Positions 1-8,100 of a DNA stretch of 9,231 bases are shown here, in pieces (positions within the stretch are counted from its first letter, which is position 1; the number at the start of each line of letters is the position of its first letter). The DNA is from Saprospirales bacterium (lineage in GTDB: Bacteria > Bacteroidota > Bacteroidia > Chitinophagales > Saprospiraceae): contig PWJP01000236.1 in assembly GCA_003559985.1 (NCBI GenBank), positions 1 to 9,231 on the forward strand. Direction: 5' to 3'. Under the pieces are notes generated by a model. That model worked only from the letters and a program-made list of their open reading frames with translations, did not search any database and was not told the origin of the DNA. The translations under genes and the position numbers were made by a program.

Positions 1-164
1 AAAGTTTGCAGCGCATAATGCCTTTTGTGGTGCTCGGACCTGAAGAAGAACGCCCCGAATTTCCCATGCTTGGTAAAAATGCCGCACTTTTAATGGACAA
101 AGCAGGCGAATACCGGTACGTCGTAGCCAATGGCCGGATACACAACCTGGCGTTATTCAGGTAA
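1..164 (+). CDS. 3' end of an unrecognised protein gene (partial)
   Basis: An open frame enters from the left edge (first complete codon at position 3) and ends at TAA 162-164, giving the last 53 residues of a protein. The tail reads ...LGKNAALLMDKAGEYRYVVA, followed by NGRIHNLALFR and the stop. It looks like a soluble domain ending in alternating beta-strand residues, with no membrane segment and no recognisable motif. An internal ATG at 18-20 could start a 48-residue protein, but the frame stays open to the edge, so truncation by the window is more likely. I do not recognise the family. It converges on the TPR lipoprotein gene with a 47-nt gap. Codon composition resembles the neighbouring genes, so it is probably a real coding end. 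Confidence 0.55.
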   Translation, partial: SLQRIMPFVVLGPEEERPEFPMLGKNAALLMDKAGEYRYVVANGRIHNLALFR

Positions 165-182
165 TTGAAGTCTTTTTGGATT

Positions 183-205
183 GCTTTTACAAGATTTGAA
201 AAAGC
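183..205. terminator. Hairpin in convergent gap, possible weak bidirectional terminator
   Basis: GCTTTT at 183-188 pairs with AAAAGC at 200-205. Inside it, after one A-A mismatch, CAA 190-192 pairs with TTG 196-198 around a 3-nt loop. The hairpin fills the gap between two converging stop codons (164 and 212), where a shared terminator would be expected. The stem is AT-rich and no clear U tract follows on either strand, so the call is tentative. Confidence 0.3.
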
Positions 206-211
206 GCGGTC

Positions 212-1306
212 CTAACTCTCAGGATCTGTTTCAGCCACAAGGCGGTTCAGGGCATCTTCAGCCGCCTGGAAATTGGGCACCAAAGTTCTGGCTTGATCGT
301 AATCGACCTTTGCTCTTTGGTATTCGCCGCGCTTTTCATAAATCTTACCGCGGTAGTAATAACCCCGCGATAGTGCCGGCTTAATCTTTACCGCCATATC
401 AAACATCTCAAATGCATTATCGTACTCTTCCAATTCCATGTGAATGAGTCCTGCATTGTAAAACCCTTCCGCATAAGAGGGGAATTTCACATGTATTTCC
501 CTGTATTTTTCCAGGGCTTCATCCAGTCTGTCATCAAAATGCAGGTAGTGAGCCAGGGCGTGGTGCATCACAGGTTCATTTGGATTGGCCCGGATGCCGT
601 TGCGAAAATAACGCTCCGCGAGAGGACTTCCCTTTTCCATGTGCAATTGACCAAGTAAAATATAGGCGTCCTGAATGCTGGGATCTACATCTATAGTGGT
701 CTGCAAAAACCGGATTGCACGGGTCGTGTCTCCCTGATCCCTGAAGGTCAACCCCTTCATAAATAGAGCATCAGGGTTGTTGGGATCTGCGATCAACACC
801 CTGTTAAATGATTGTATGGCTTCGTCAAACTGCCCAACGATGAGGTAAAATTCACCCAACTTTAACAAGCTTGGCACGCGCTCGGGATACATGTTCACCA
901 CATCCTCCATGGTTTCAATGGCGAGCATGGGGGCATTGTCGTCCATAAAAGCATCAGAGAGCCGGTGGTAGTACTCCGGGTTCAGTGAATCGAGGTCCAT
1001 GGCGCGGGTCCAATCCCTGATTGCCTCCCGCATCACACCCCGCTCGTAGTAAATGGTGGCTCGGTCGTGGTACAATTCCGGGTCTTCGGGATTTTGTGCT
1101 ATCATGCCGGTCAACTTGTCTATCTCAGGCACTCCGCTACTCACACCCGCATCCTCCTCTACAACTGTGTCTTCCCGGGCATCACTGCTTTCATCCCCGC
1201 AAGAAGACAGGACCAGGGTTGCTGCCAATGCAAAGAACAGCAGACCAGTCCAACCCAAAATCGGAAGTCCCTTATTCTCAGTTACATTTGTTCTGTGGTT
1301 CTTCAT
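212..1306 (-). CDS. TPR-repeat lipoprotein
   Basis: This encodes a 364-residue predicted lipoprotein. Residues 14-35 are hydrophobic and end in the lipobox LSSC, with the lipidated cysteine at 36. An acidic, Ser/Asp/Glu-rich spacer (37-60) follows. From about residue 76 to 346 there are eight consecutive tetratricopeptide repeats of about 34 residues, recognisable by repeated G/A-x-x-Y and D-P-N/S positions; one, near residues 212-244, is one residue short. TPR arrays form superhelical protein-binding scaffolds, so the likely role is assembly or docking at the envelope; the partner is unknown. The frame extends upstream to ATG 1417, but the start at 1306 was chosen because it places the signal sequence near the N terminus. 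No strong Shine-Dalgarno is visible. It is divergent from the wall hydrolase gene and convergent with the partial left-edge gene. No enzymatic motif is seen. Confidence 0.88.
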   Translation of the reverse strand: MKNHRTNVTENKGLPILGWTGLLFFALAATLVLSSCGDESSDAREDTVVEEDAGVSSGVPEIDKLTGMIAQNPEDPELYHDRATIYYERGVMREAIRDWTRAMDLDSLNPEYYHRLSDAFMDDNAPMLAIETMEDVVNMYPERVPSLLKLGEFYLIVGQFDEAIQSFNRVLIADPNNPDALFMKGLTFRDQGDTTRAIRFLQTTIDVDPSIQDAYILLGQLHMEKGSPLAERYFRNGIRANPNEPVMHHALAHYLHFDDRLDEALEKYREIHVKFPSYAEGFYNAGLIHMELEEYDNAFEMFDMAVKIKPALSRGYYYRGKIYEKRGEYQRAKVDYDQARTLVPNFQAAEDALNRLVAETDPES

Positions 1307-1523
1307 AGTGTCGGTATTTATTGATCTATCCTTAAGAAGTATTGATAATTTCATGTTAAGACCTTTCAAACTCAGATTAATTAACGATGGAAACTGCGTT
1401 TTGGTCGGTAGTAGCAATATTTTTCCTGCATCGCTTACATATGATTTATTTTTTTAACATATTAACATTTGCAAACCAATAAAAAGGCATGGTTTTTGTT
1501 GTAATAGGGCAAAAAGCTGTAAT
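1307..1523. promoter_or_regulatory. Divergent AT-rich intergenic region
   Basis: This 217-nt spacer separates the start codons of the TPR lipoprotein gene (leftward) and the wall hydrolase gene (rightward), so promoters for both should lie here. It is clearly richer in A+T than the flanking genes, especially 1440-1500. I find no exact TAnnTTTG element with a properly spaced TTTG on either strand. The nearest match for the rightward gene is TAACATTTG at 1463-1471, which has a 3-nt instead of a 2-nt gap and lacks an upstream partner. The region is identified by position and composition only. Confidence 0.4.
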
Positions 1524-2948
1524 ATGAAACCAACATTGATCTTACCCTTCGTGCTGCTGCTTATAGCAGCTCCTCAACTGCAAGCCTCCGACAACGGACG
1601 CCAGGCCATTTACGACTACATTGCCACCTACAAAGATATTGCAATTGCCGAAATGGAACGCACCGGTGTACCTGCCAGCATTAAAATGGCCCAGGCCATA
1701 CTGGAGTCCAATGCCGGCCGCAGCAAACTGGCAGTAAACGCCAACAACCACTTTGGTATAAAGTGTGCAGGTGACTGGAATGGAAGAACTTTCTATCAAA
1801 AGGACGATGACCGGGATTCTCGTGGACGTCTGATTCCTAGTTGTTTCAGGAGTTATGAGACTGTGGAGGAATCATTCATTGCTCATTCCGAATTTTTGAG
1901 TGGATCTTCCAGGCAGTCGCGTTACGGCTGGTTGTTTGAATTGGATCCCACCGATTATGAGGCATGGGCACACGGATTGCAAAAATCAGGTTATGCGACC
2001 AATCGCCGCTACGGTAATTTGCTGATCAACGTCATTGAAAATTACAGTCTCTACGAACTGGACCACATGGAGAGACCACTGGCTTCTGCTTCAAAAAGGA
2101 AGGAGCAAAGAGAACAAAGGGCTGAAAGAAGAGTGGACGACGGCTTTTTTAGAAGCCAGACACCTCCCCCTCCGAGAAGGCAAACTACCGTAAACAGACT
2201 GGCTGCAGTTGAAGCGAATGAAGGTGAAACCCTTGCAGATATTGCACTTGAACTGGAAGTTTCTCTCAGGGCATTACTAAGGTTCAATGATGGGGTTGAG
2301 GATGCATTTGAGTCTTTTGATTCAGATCGCTATGTGTTTTTGGAGCGCAAGCGAAGGAATTACCGGGGTGGTCGGGAAATTCACCGGGTTCAGGAGGGAG
2401 AAGAAATGTTTGATATCGCCAATGCTCATGGTATAAGACTAAATGCTCTCTATCGAAGAAACAGAGTCGATCGCGACCGGGAGCCGGCTATCGGGGAGCG
2501 CATTTACCTCAGAGGAAGGCGCAACAGAAACCAACCGGTGAGGTACAGACCGGAAAATTACCGTCCACCAGCCCAGGAGGAAGAAGTAAAACCGGAATCT
2601 CCTGAAGAGCCTAAACCCGTGGATAAAACCGATGCAAAGGATATAATTGCCAGTGCTGATACAGGTGTCCACGCTGAGCCAACAGTCCAAAAATCAGAGA
2701 AAGACCCCGCCGAATCATCCGGGAATGACAGCAGAATGGAGTCATCCGAATCTTCCACATCTGTGGATTTTCGGGAAGCTGAGGCAGAAAAACGCCAAGT
2801 TGAAAAGGTCAGACATACCGTCAGTCCCGGAGAAACGCTTTTTGCCATTTCCAGAAAGTACGATATGTCGGTGGATGAAGTGATGGAATTGAATGGTCTG
2901 ACAAACAATCAATTGAGTATCGGACAGGTACTGGTCGTAAAGAAGTAA
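1524..2948 (+). CDS. Secreted glucosaminidase with LysM domains (peptidoglycan hydrolase)
   Basis: This encodes a 474-residue exported cell-wall hydrolase. Residues 1-21 are a signal peptide ending in LQA. Residues about 28-178 match the glucosaminidase domain of the FlgJ/LytG/Acm type (PF01832). The signature AQAILESNAGRSKL carries the expected catalytic glutamate at 61, followed by NNHFGIKC and later FRSYETVEESFIAHSEFL. This family cleaves the glycan backbone of peptidoglycan. Cys81 and Cys107 could form a disulfide in the periplasm. A basic linker (about 188-222) leads to two diverged LysM-like segments (about 228-274 and 287-330). A low-complexity Pro/Glu/Lys/Ser linker (about 340-425) then leads to a canonical C-terminal LysM (429-472, HTVSPGETLFAISRKYDMSV) for glycan binding. 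Glucosaminidase plus LysM is a common Bacteroidota arrangement. Likely roles are wall remodelling or daughter-cell separation. It is probably co-transcribed with the gene 7 nt downstream. Confidence 0.93.
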   Translation: MKPTLILPFVLLLIAAPQLQASDNGRQAIYDYIATYKDIAIAEMERTGVPASIKMAQAILESNAGRSKLAVNANNHFGIKCAGDWNGRTFYQKDDDRDSRGRLIPSCFRSYETVEESFIAHSEFLSGSSRQSRYGWLFELDPTDYEAWAHGLQKSGYATNRRYGNLLINVIENYSLYELDHMERPLASASKRKEQREQRAERRVDDGFFRSQTPPPPRRQTTVNRLAAVEANEGETLADIALELEVSLRALLRFNDGVEDAFESFDSDRYVFLERKRRNYRGGREIHRVQEGEEMFDIANAHGIRLNALYRRNRVDRDREPAIGERIYLRGRRNRNQPVRYRPENYRPPAQEEEVKPESPEEPKPVDKTDAKDIIASADTGVHAEPTVQKSEKDPAESSGNDSRMESSESSTSVDFREAEAEKRQVEKVRHTVSPGETLFAISRKYDMSVDEVMELNGLTNNQLSIGQVLVVKK

Positions 2949-2955
2949 TCTAACC

Positions 2956-3555
2956 ATGGCAAAACCTTTGATTCCCCCGGCTTCTGAGGAATTCCACCCG
3001 GACCTTGAAGCCCTGGTAAAATTCTACAACGAAACGCTCGGATTTTGTCCCAACAGCGTAAAAACCATGTACCACCGGCCTGCCATAGCAAAGGCTTTTA
3101 TCGAAATGAATAAGACGGTCATGGAAAACAAAGGCAGGGTAACCAGCGATCTAAAGCGTCTGGTGGGCTATTTGTCGAGCAGAGTAGCCGGTTGCAAATA
3201 CTGCCAGGCTCATACCATTCGGGCGGCAGAGCGATACGGGGCTCCTGCTGATAAACTTGAGAATATTTGGGAATTTCGAACCCACCCCGCTTTTTCAAAA
3301 GCTGAAAGAGCTGCCCTGGAATTTGCACTACAGGCCTCCGCTCAGCCCGGGGAGGTAGATGAAAAAACCAGAGAGCGCCTTCGAAAGTACTGGGATGCGG
3401 GAGAAATTGTGGAGTTGCTCGGCGTCATCTCTCTTTTTGGATATCTCAACAGATGGAACGATTCTGCAGCTACGGAGCTGGAAGGCCATGCAAGGGAATC
3501 TGCCGAAAAATGGCTGGAAAAAGACAACTGGTCGGCCGGAAAACACACTGGCTGA
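2956..3555 (+). CDS. Carboxymuconolactone decarboxylase / AhpD-like family protein
   Basis: This encodes a 199-residue protein without a signal peptide or membrane segment, so presumably cytoplasmic. The core, about residues 40-125, is helical and contains SSRVAGCKYCQAHTIRAAER, the CxxC-plus-His active-site signature of the AhpD/CMD superfamily (PF02627): Cys80, Cys83 and His86. In AhpD the cysteine pair is redox-active and supports peroxide reduction; many relatives have unknown substrates. Here the His follows the second Cys after two residues, against three in classical AhpD. Residues 112-190 form further helices typical of peroxidase-related members. The enzyme is more likely a thiol oxidoreductase than a true carboxymuconolactone decarboxylase, since the neighbourhood has no aromatic degradation genes. 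The start ATG at 2956 lies 7 nt after the hydrolase stop, suggesting one transcript, although the two roles have no obvious link. Confidence 0.88.
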   Translation: MAKPLIPPASEEFHPDLEALVKFYNETLGFCPNSVKTMYHRPAIAKAFIEMNKTVMENKGRVTSDLKRLVGYLSSRVAGCKYCQAHTIRAAERYGAPADKLENIWEFRTHPAFSKAERAALEFALQASAQPGEVDEKTRERLRKYWDAGEIVELLGVISLFGYLNRWNDSAATELEGHARESAEKWLEKDNWSAGKHTG

Positions 3556-3579
3556 CTTTTAAAACTATGGGTTTAAGTC
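3554..3579. terminator. Weak imperfect hairpin in convergent gap
   Basis: GACTT 3554-3558 pairs with AAGTC 3575-3579, and AAAC 3562-3565 with GTTT 3571-3574, leaving a 3-nt bulge and a 5-nt loop. It spans the 29-nt gap between the converging stop codons of the AhpD-like and DUF389 genes. The stem is weak and lacks a U tract, so it is at best a marginal terminator. Confidence 0.2.
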
Positions 3580-3584
3580 TTCGG

Positions 3585-5039
3585 TTACCTAAAATAAACA
3601 AACCGGATATTATCTTCGCCAAGCCTCACCTTGAGCCACCTTTCAAAGGTTTCACGCTGGTCAAAATCATCGTCCGGGATGGTGACGATGGCGGTAATGA
3701 GGGTGTCTCTTTCCGGTCGCTCCTCCTCGTGATACACCATTCGACCCAGTGAAAAACCCTCTATGGAGGGGTACTGAACATTGATCTCACGGAAAACCTC
3801 GGTGGACATTTGGTCGAGCATGGCGTACTTATTGAGGTTTTCCTGCAATTTCCGGATTTCTTCTTGCTGTCTGGCGAGTCGCTCCTCATTGCGCTCAAAT
3901 AGTTCCTCCATGATATCCGAACGGAGGTTGGTGGTGAGTAGCTCGGCTCTCCAGTCTTCCACCCCATCCACGGGGCCCTCTCTTTGATTGATAACGAGCC
4001 TGGTATTTCTCAAACCGTAGTTGCCCATTCGCCGTTCGAGTACCCTGATGAGGTCTTCCTCCAGTGGTTCGCCAAAAAGGGTAAGGTCAATTACCGATGT
4101 ATCGGAAGGGCGATATTCCAGATCGCTGCTGATGACCCTTGTATTCTCAAAGTCGAAGTTCTCCGCAATGAATGTCCTTGCATTGGTTGTGAAATAACTC
4201 TGCATAACCACTCTGTAGGCCATAAAAATGGATGGGATAATAGTAAGGAGCACAAAAATGGTAATGTACCACTTCACCCGCTTTTCACGCTTGGGGTCCA
4301 CAAAAACCTTTTTGGGGTATTTGAGATAGCGGACGGTAATTACTGTGGCCAGGCTGATGAAAATACTGTTTAGCAAAAACAGGTAGAGCGCGCCGAAGAA
4401 AAACCTGAACTCCATAGTTGCCAATCCGTAACCAGCAGTACAAAGTGGCGGCATCAGCGCAGTTGCGATGGCCACACCGGGAATAGCAGTTCCCCCCTTA
4501 TCTGTCCTTGAATAGGCTACAATACCTGCAAAACCACCAAAAAGCGCTACAAAAGCGTCAAAAATAGTGGGGCTTGTCCTCAGCAAAAGCTCGGATTGAG
4601 CTTCTGAAAGTGGCGTGATAAAAAAGTAAATAGCGGAGGCGATGACAGAAAAGGAAACCATCTCCCCAAAATTGAGCAGAGATTTCTTAATGAGTGCAAA
4701 ACTGTTAATACCCACACCAAGGCCCACTCCCATAATGGGTCCCAAAAGAGGTGAGATTAACATCGCCCCGATTACCACCGCCGTTGAGTTTATGTTGAGA
4801 CCAACTGAGCAAACAAGCACCGAGAATATCAGAATCCAAAGGTTGGTCCCCTTAAAAACCACACTTTTTTCAATCTGTCCGATGGTTTCGTGGGCATCTG
4901 CTTTGGTGTCCTTTTCGAGATCGATCAACTCACGTACGTAGCTACCGAAGTCGAGGAGCATCTCTTTCAACTTTGGAAAAAAAGTCCCCTCTGTTCCGTA
5001 ATCCTTCTCGTCTTTATTTTCCGGGTCCTTTTGATTCAT
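3585..5039 (-). CDS. DUF389 / TIGR00341 family inner-membrane protein
   Basis: This encodes a 484-residue integral membrane protein of the DUF389 family, whose biochemical function is not established. Residues 1-60 are charged and cytoplasm-like. Residues about 63-276 hold about six or seven hydrophobic segments (near 66-82, 86-112, 126-143, 160-176, 185-206, 212-236 and 257-276). The family hallmark is STAVVIGAMLISPLLGPIMG (residues 85-104), supported by GTAIPGVAIATALMPPLCTAGYGLA further on. After the last membrane segment comes a large soluble region (about 285-484). It contains a charged heptad-rich coiled coil (about 374-405), and on either side of it a segment of apparent strand-strand-helix-strand pattern (about 299-351 and 424-484) that look related. 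The start at 5039 lies about 22 nt after the predicted transcription start of a good promoter. It converges with the AhpD-like gene and probably forms its own transcript. Confidence 0.9.
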   Translation of the reverse strand: MNQKDPENKDEKDYGTEGTFFPKLKEMLLDFGSYVRELIDLEKDTKADAHETIGQIEKSVVFKGTNLWILIFSVLVCSVGLNINSTAVVIGAMLISPLLGPIMGVGLGVGINSFALIKKSLLNFGEMVSFSVIASAIYFFITPLSEAQSELLLRTSPTIFDAFVALFGGFAGIVAYSRTDKGGTAIPGVAIATALMPPLCTAGYGLATMEFRFFFGALYLFLLNSIFISLATVITVRYLKYPKKVFVDPKREKRVKWYITIFVLLTIIPSIFMAYRVVMQSYFTTNARTFIAENFDFENTRVISSDLEYRPSDTSVIDLTLFGEPLEEDLIRVLERRMGNYGLRNTRLVINQREGPVDGVEDWRAELLTTNLRSDIMEELFERNEERLARQQEEIRKLQENLNKYAMLDQMSTEVFREINVQYPSIEGFSLGRMVYHEEERPERDTLITAIVTIPDDDFDQRETFERWLKVRLGEDNIRFVYFR

Positions 5040-5068
5040 TTGGTTAGATCTTCAGGCTGATGGTCGCA

Positions 5069-5100
5069 CAAAAATACATTCATATTATTTAATATTCAAA
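5069..5100 (-). promoter_or_regulatory. Bacteroidota-type promoter for the DUF389 gene
   Basis: Read on the minus strand, TTTG (complement of 5097-5100) is followed by a 20-nt spacer and then TATTTTTG (complement of 5069-5076). This is an exact fit to the Bacteroidota sigma-70 consensus TTTG / TAnnTTTG. The predicted transcription start is near 5062, leaving a leader of about 22 nt before the ATG at 5039. It lies downstream of the peptidase terminator, so the DUF389 gene can be transcribed independently. Confidence 0.65.
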
Positions 5101-5133
5101 TGGGACCGAAACCTGTTCATACCTGCATTCACG

Positions 5134-5163
5134 AAAAAAGGGACAGAAACCATCTGTCCCTTT
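5134..5163 (-). terminator. Rho-independent terminator of the M36 peptidase gene
   Basis: AAAGGGACAGA at 5137-5147 and TCTGTCCCTTT at 5153-5163 form a perfect 11-bp stem with a 5-nt loop. On the minus strand the hairpin runs into six consecutive T (complement of 5134-5139), the standard intrinsic terminator layout. It lies 22 nt beyond the peptidase stop codon. No comparable U tract follows on the plus strand, so it acts on leftward transcription. Confidence 0.88.
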
Positions 5164-5185
5164 GTACTTCTTTATGTCTGTGATA

Positions 5186-8100
5186 TTAATTTATCACAAT
5201 AAACCGCTCGGTCCATACCGATCCATTTGTAACCAGGGAAATATTGTACGTCCCTGAAGGCAGGCCGCTCACATCAATTTTTTCGCTCTGATGCGATCCT
5301 TCAATGGAAATGCTGCGGTTATCCACCTGCCTGCCTTTTACATCGGTAATAACGAGATTTGCACTTCTTTCAGCCGGCATTTCCCTAAGCACCACATTTA
5401 GGAAGTCCCGTGCTGGATTGGGGAACAAACTTATAGAAGGCTCTTCAACAACCGATTCTTCAGTGGAGACGGGGAGCTGTGGTTCAACAATAGTTCCGCG
5501 CCCATCCGCATAAGCTGTGGCTTCTATGCCGCTATCTGACATAACCACCACCTCGCTGTTGTAATTGTGGGCATCAAAAACCTCAAAATCGTCAATGTAC
5601 CAACCCTCCAGGCCTACATTGTCGTCACTGCCAAATCTAAACTCCAAAAACAGGGTTTCACCACTGAAATCTGAAAGGTCTGCATAAGTCTGGACCCAGT
5701 CCAGAGAGTTGCCGGAAAATGCCTTTAAATCTCCCTGGGAGAAGGTTGCTCCGGAAATGCGATTGGGATATTCTTCTCTGAACATGGCATATCCAAGGTC
5801 GATATGAGAAACAAGTCCATCGTTTGAGACTCTAATCAATCCCCCGTCGGTACCATCTTCCGTGTTATATCGATGGGCCACCCGAAGCACCGGAAATTCT
5901 CCTTCCACTTCGATTGGAATCGTATAAGTCAGTGATTGATCGTTGGTCCGGTTGGTATTGGGAGCAAACCAGGATTGACTTCCCGAAAAGGCGTCGTTTG
6001 AAGTGAGCTCGAAGAAATCATTACCAACCAGAGCCCCTGGGATAAAGCGATTGCTGGCCTGATCCTCATTGTCCTCCTCTAAAATGATCTTCGAAAAAAG
6101 TTCGGCATTGGTGGCGAGTTGGTACTCAAAGACCATCTGCTGATCAAAATCCAATTCACCCACTGGAATTACAACCTCATTACCATCTACCGATGCACCG
6201 GTGGGAAGCGTTTCATGAATCACTGAAGTGCCCACGGGAATTTGGTCCCTGATCTCTACGCCGATGGGATTTTCACTTTTGTGGCTGACCAGTGTCAGTT
6301 GCACGTCAATATTATCGCCCGCTTCAATATTGGGTGTCATTTCTTTATCGATCTTTACAGTTGGCAGACAGGTTGGAAGCACATCGTAGGACTCTTTGGC
6401 ATCTCTGACTCTCATGGGATCTCCCTGCTCCGCACCGTAGCCCAGGCCTCGTCGGGCAAAAACACTCCAGATAAGGCACTGATTGGCTCCGTCATACAGC
6501 AATTCATCCGCAGCCAGTATAGCATCTCTTCCATCTACAAAACCCGGATTGCAGGGTTGTATTTTCAATCCATCCATAACCAGTTGAACCGCCATGTTGT
6601 TACCACCGGTTCCGCGATACCAATCCGAATCAAAACCATATTCATCGATCATTGCCCAGACCAGGTCCCAGAGCATTGAGCCAAAAACATGTCCCACTCC
6701 ATGTGGAACTGAAGCATCGTAGGTGTCGTAGTAAGTAACCGGATTGGCATCCATGTTGAAATTATAAGGATACGACCTGATACCCCTTGCATCGGTCGAA
6801 GCCCTGATCACATAATTCCCAATACCCCGGTTGGTGTTTTTGGTATCGCCGGGTCTCATACCTGTTATTAGGGTGAAAAAGTCGCTCCACCCTTCACCCA
6901 TTTGCTGTCCATCGCTTCGGGTCCCGTTTTGTGAATTGGACAGACAGCCTGAGGCGGAGGGCCCACCGGTCATCCTAATGGAAACACCATGGGCAAATTC
7001 GTGGGCAATAATCCCGTTGTCGAAAGATGCATCGTACATATCAGGTCCCTCAATTTCAGGTCTTTGGAGTCTCACTTTTAGACCGTTTTCAGCATGGGCA
7101 CGTATGATATTGCAATCACTCTGAGAGATAAATACCGATGGAATATTGACCAAGTCACCCACGGCTCCCGGAGCCATATTGACTATTCCACCGGATCGGT
7201 TGTTGCAAATGATAACCGCAATGGCACCGCTTTGCTCTGCATTCAGGACCTTGGCACCAAATTCGCACTGTCCGCGGTCGATAAGGGCAATATTTCCCTC
7301 AATTTCTGCACTGTTAACAATGTCCTCACATGCATCAGTTACAATGCCAACGCCATCGTCAACTATTACCACATCGGCAATGATTGGTTCATCAGTTATC
7401 TCTGCTCCAAAAGTGGCTGTTCCAGTTTCATAAGTGCCTGCTACATCAACAGGTTCTTCTACTGTCAGGAGACTGGCATCAGCACTGTTCCTGGTCCAGA
7501 CAAACATATTCATAGTGCCCGGGTTGCCATCAGGTGGTGAAGAAAAAGTGGCGTTGTTGAGGTTGAAGCCGGAATTGGCACCCGATTGTGAAATAGCTCT
7601 TATTGGATCATTACCCTGACCCTGACCTGTTAAATTTGTCACCTGAAAGTTTCCTGCAGCTTCATCAAATCCATACGCCATGGAAAAGTCGTGAAGGATG
7701 TTATTCCAGTAAAATAAATTGGTAACTGAGGCCTCAATATATTCTTCAGGCTCCCAATCCTGATCAAAGGGGAAATCAAATTCCAATTCACTTCCTCCAT
7801 CAACTGGAAAATCGGCAGAGCCACTGCCCTGCCTGTCTATAAAGGCATTGACGTTGTTTCCTCTGGTGATCGTGTAATCAGGCTGATCTCCCGGGGATAT
7901 GCTGTGCCATCCCAGGGGTGAATATTCCTCATCGAAAGGGCTTTCCACCAACTCAAAATCTCCGTGTATCGGACTCTCGTAAGGGAATGGAATAACCCGG
8001 TATGCACTCTCCTCATTTACCTGACCCAGTCTCTTTGCGCCAAAGTGGAGATTGTCAACTACAACACCATCTGCTCCCCTTGCAGAGTATCCTTCCTCCA

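Noticed and set aside
1307..1417. In-frame N-terminal extension of the TPR lipoprotein to ATG 1417
   Set aside because: It would put 37 residues before the MKNHRTN start, burying the lipoprotein signal, and it lies in AT-rich intergenic sequence.
1053..1457. Open + strand frames opposite the TPR lipoprotein gene, the longest 134 codons
   Set aside because: They are antisense to a gene with signal peptide, lipobox and eight TPRs; their translations show no domain pattern and are Ser/Pro-rich shadows.
1463..1471. TAACATTTG as a promoter element for the glucosaminidase gene
   Set aside because: The gap between TA and TTTG is 3 nt rather than 2, and no TTTG/TTG element lies at the right distance upstream.
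3984..4373. 129-codon + strand frame opposite the DUF389 gene
   Set aside because: It is antisense to a clear membrane protein family; the translation has no recognisable domain or plausible start context.
6242..6679. 145-codon + strand frame opposite the M36 peptidase
   Set aside because: It is antisense to conserved peptidase sequence (including the QPCNP and RDAIL blocks), so the constraint is explained by the minus-strand gene.
7094..7540. 148-codon + strand frame opposite the PA-domain part of the peptidase
   Set aside because: It is a shadow of the PA insert on the opposite strand, with no independent domain signal.
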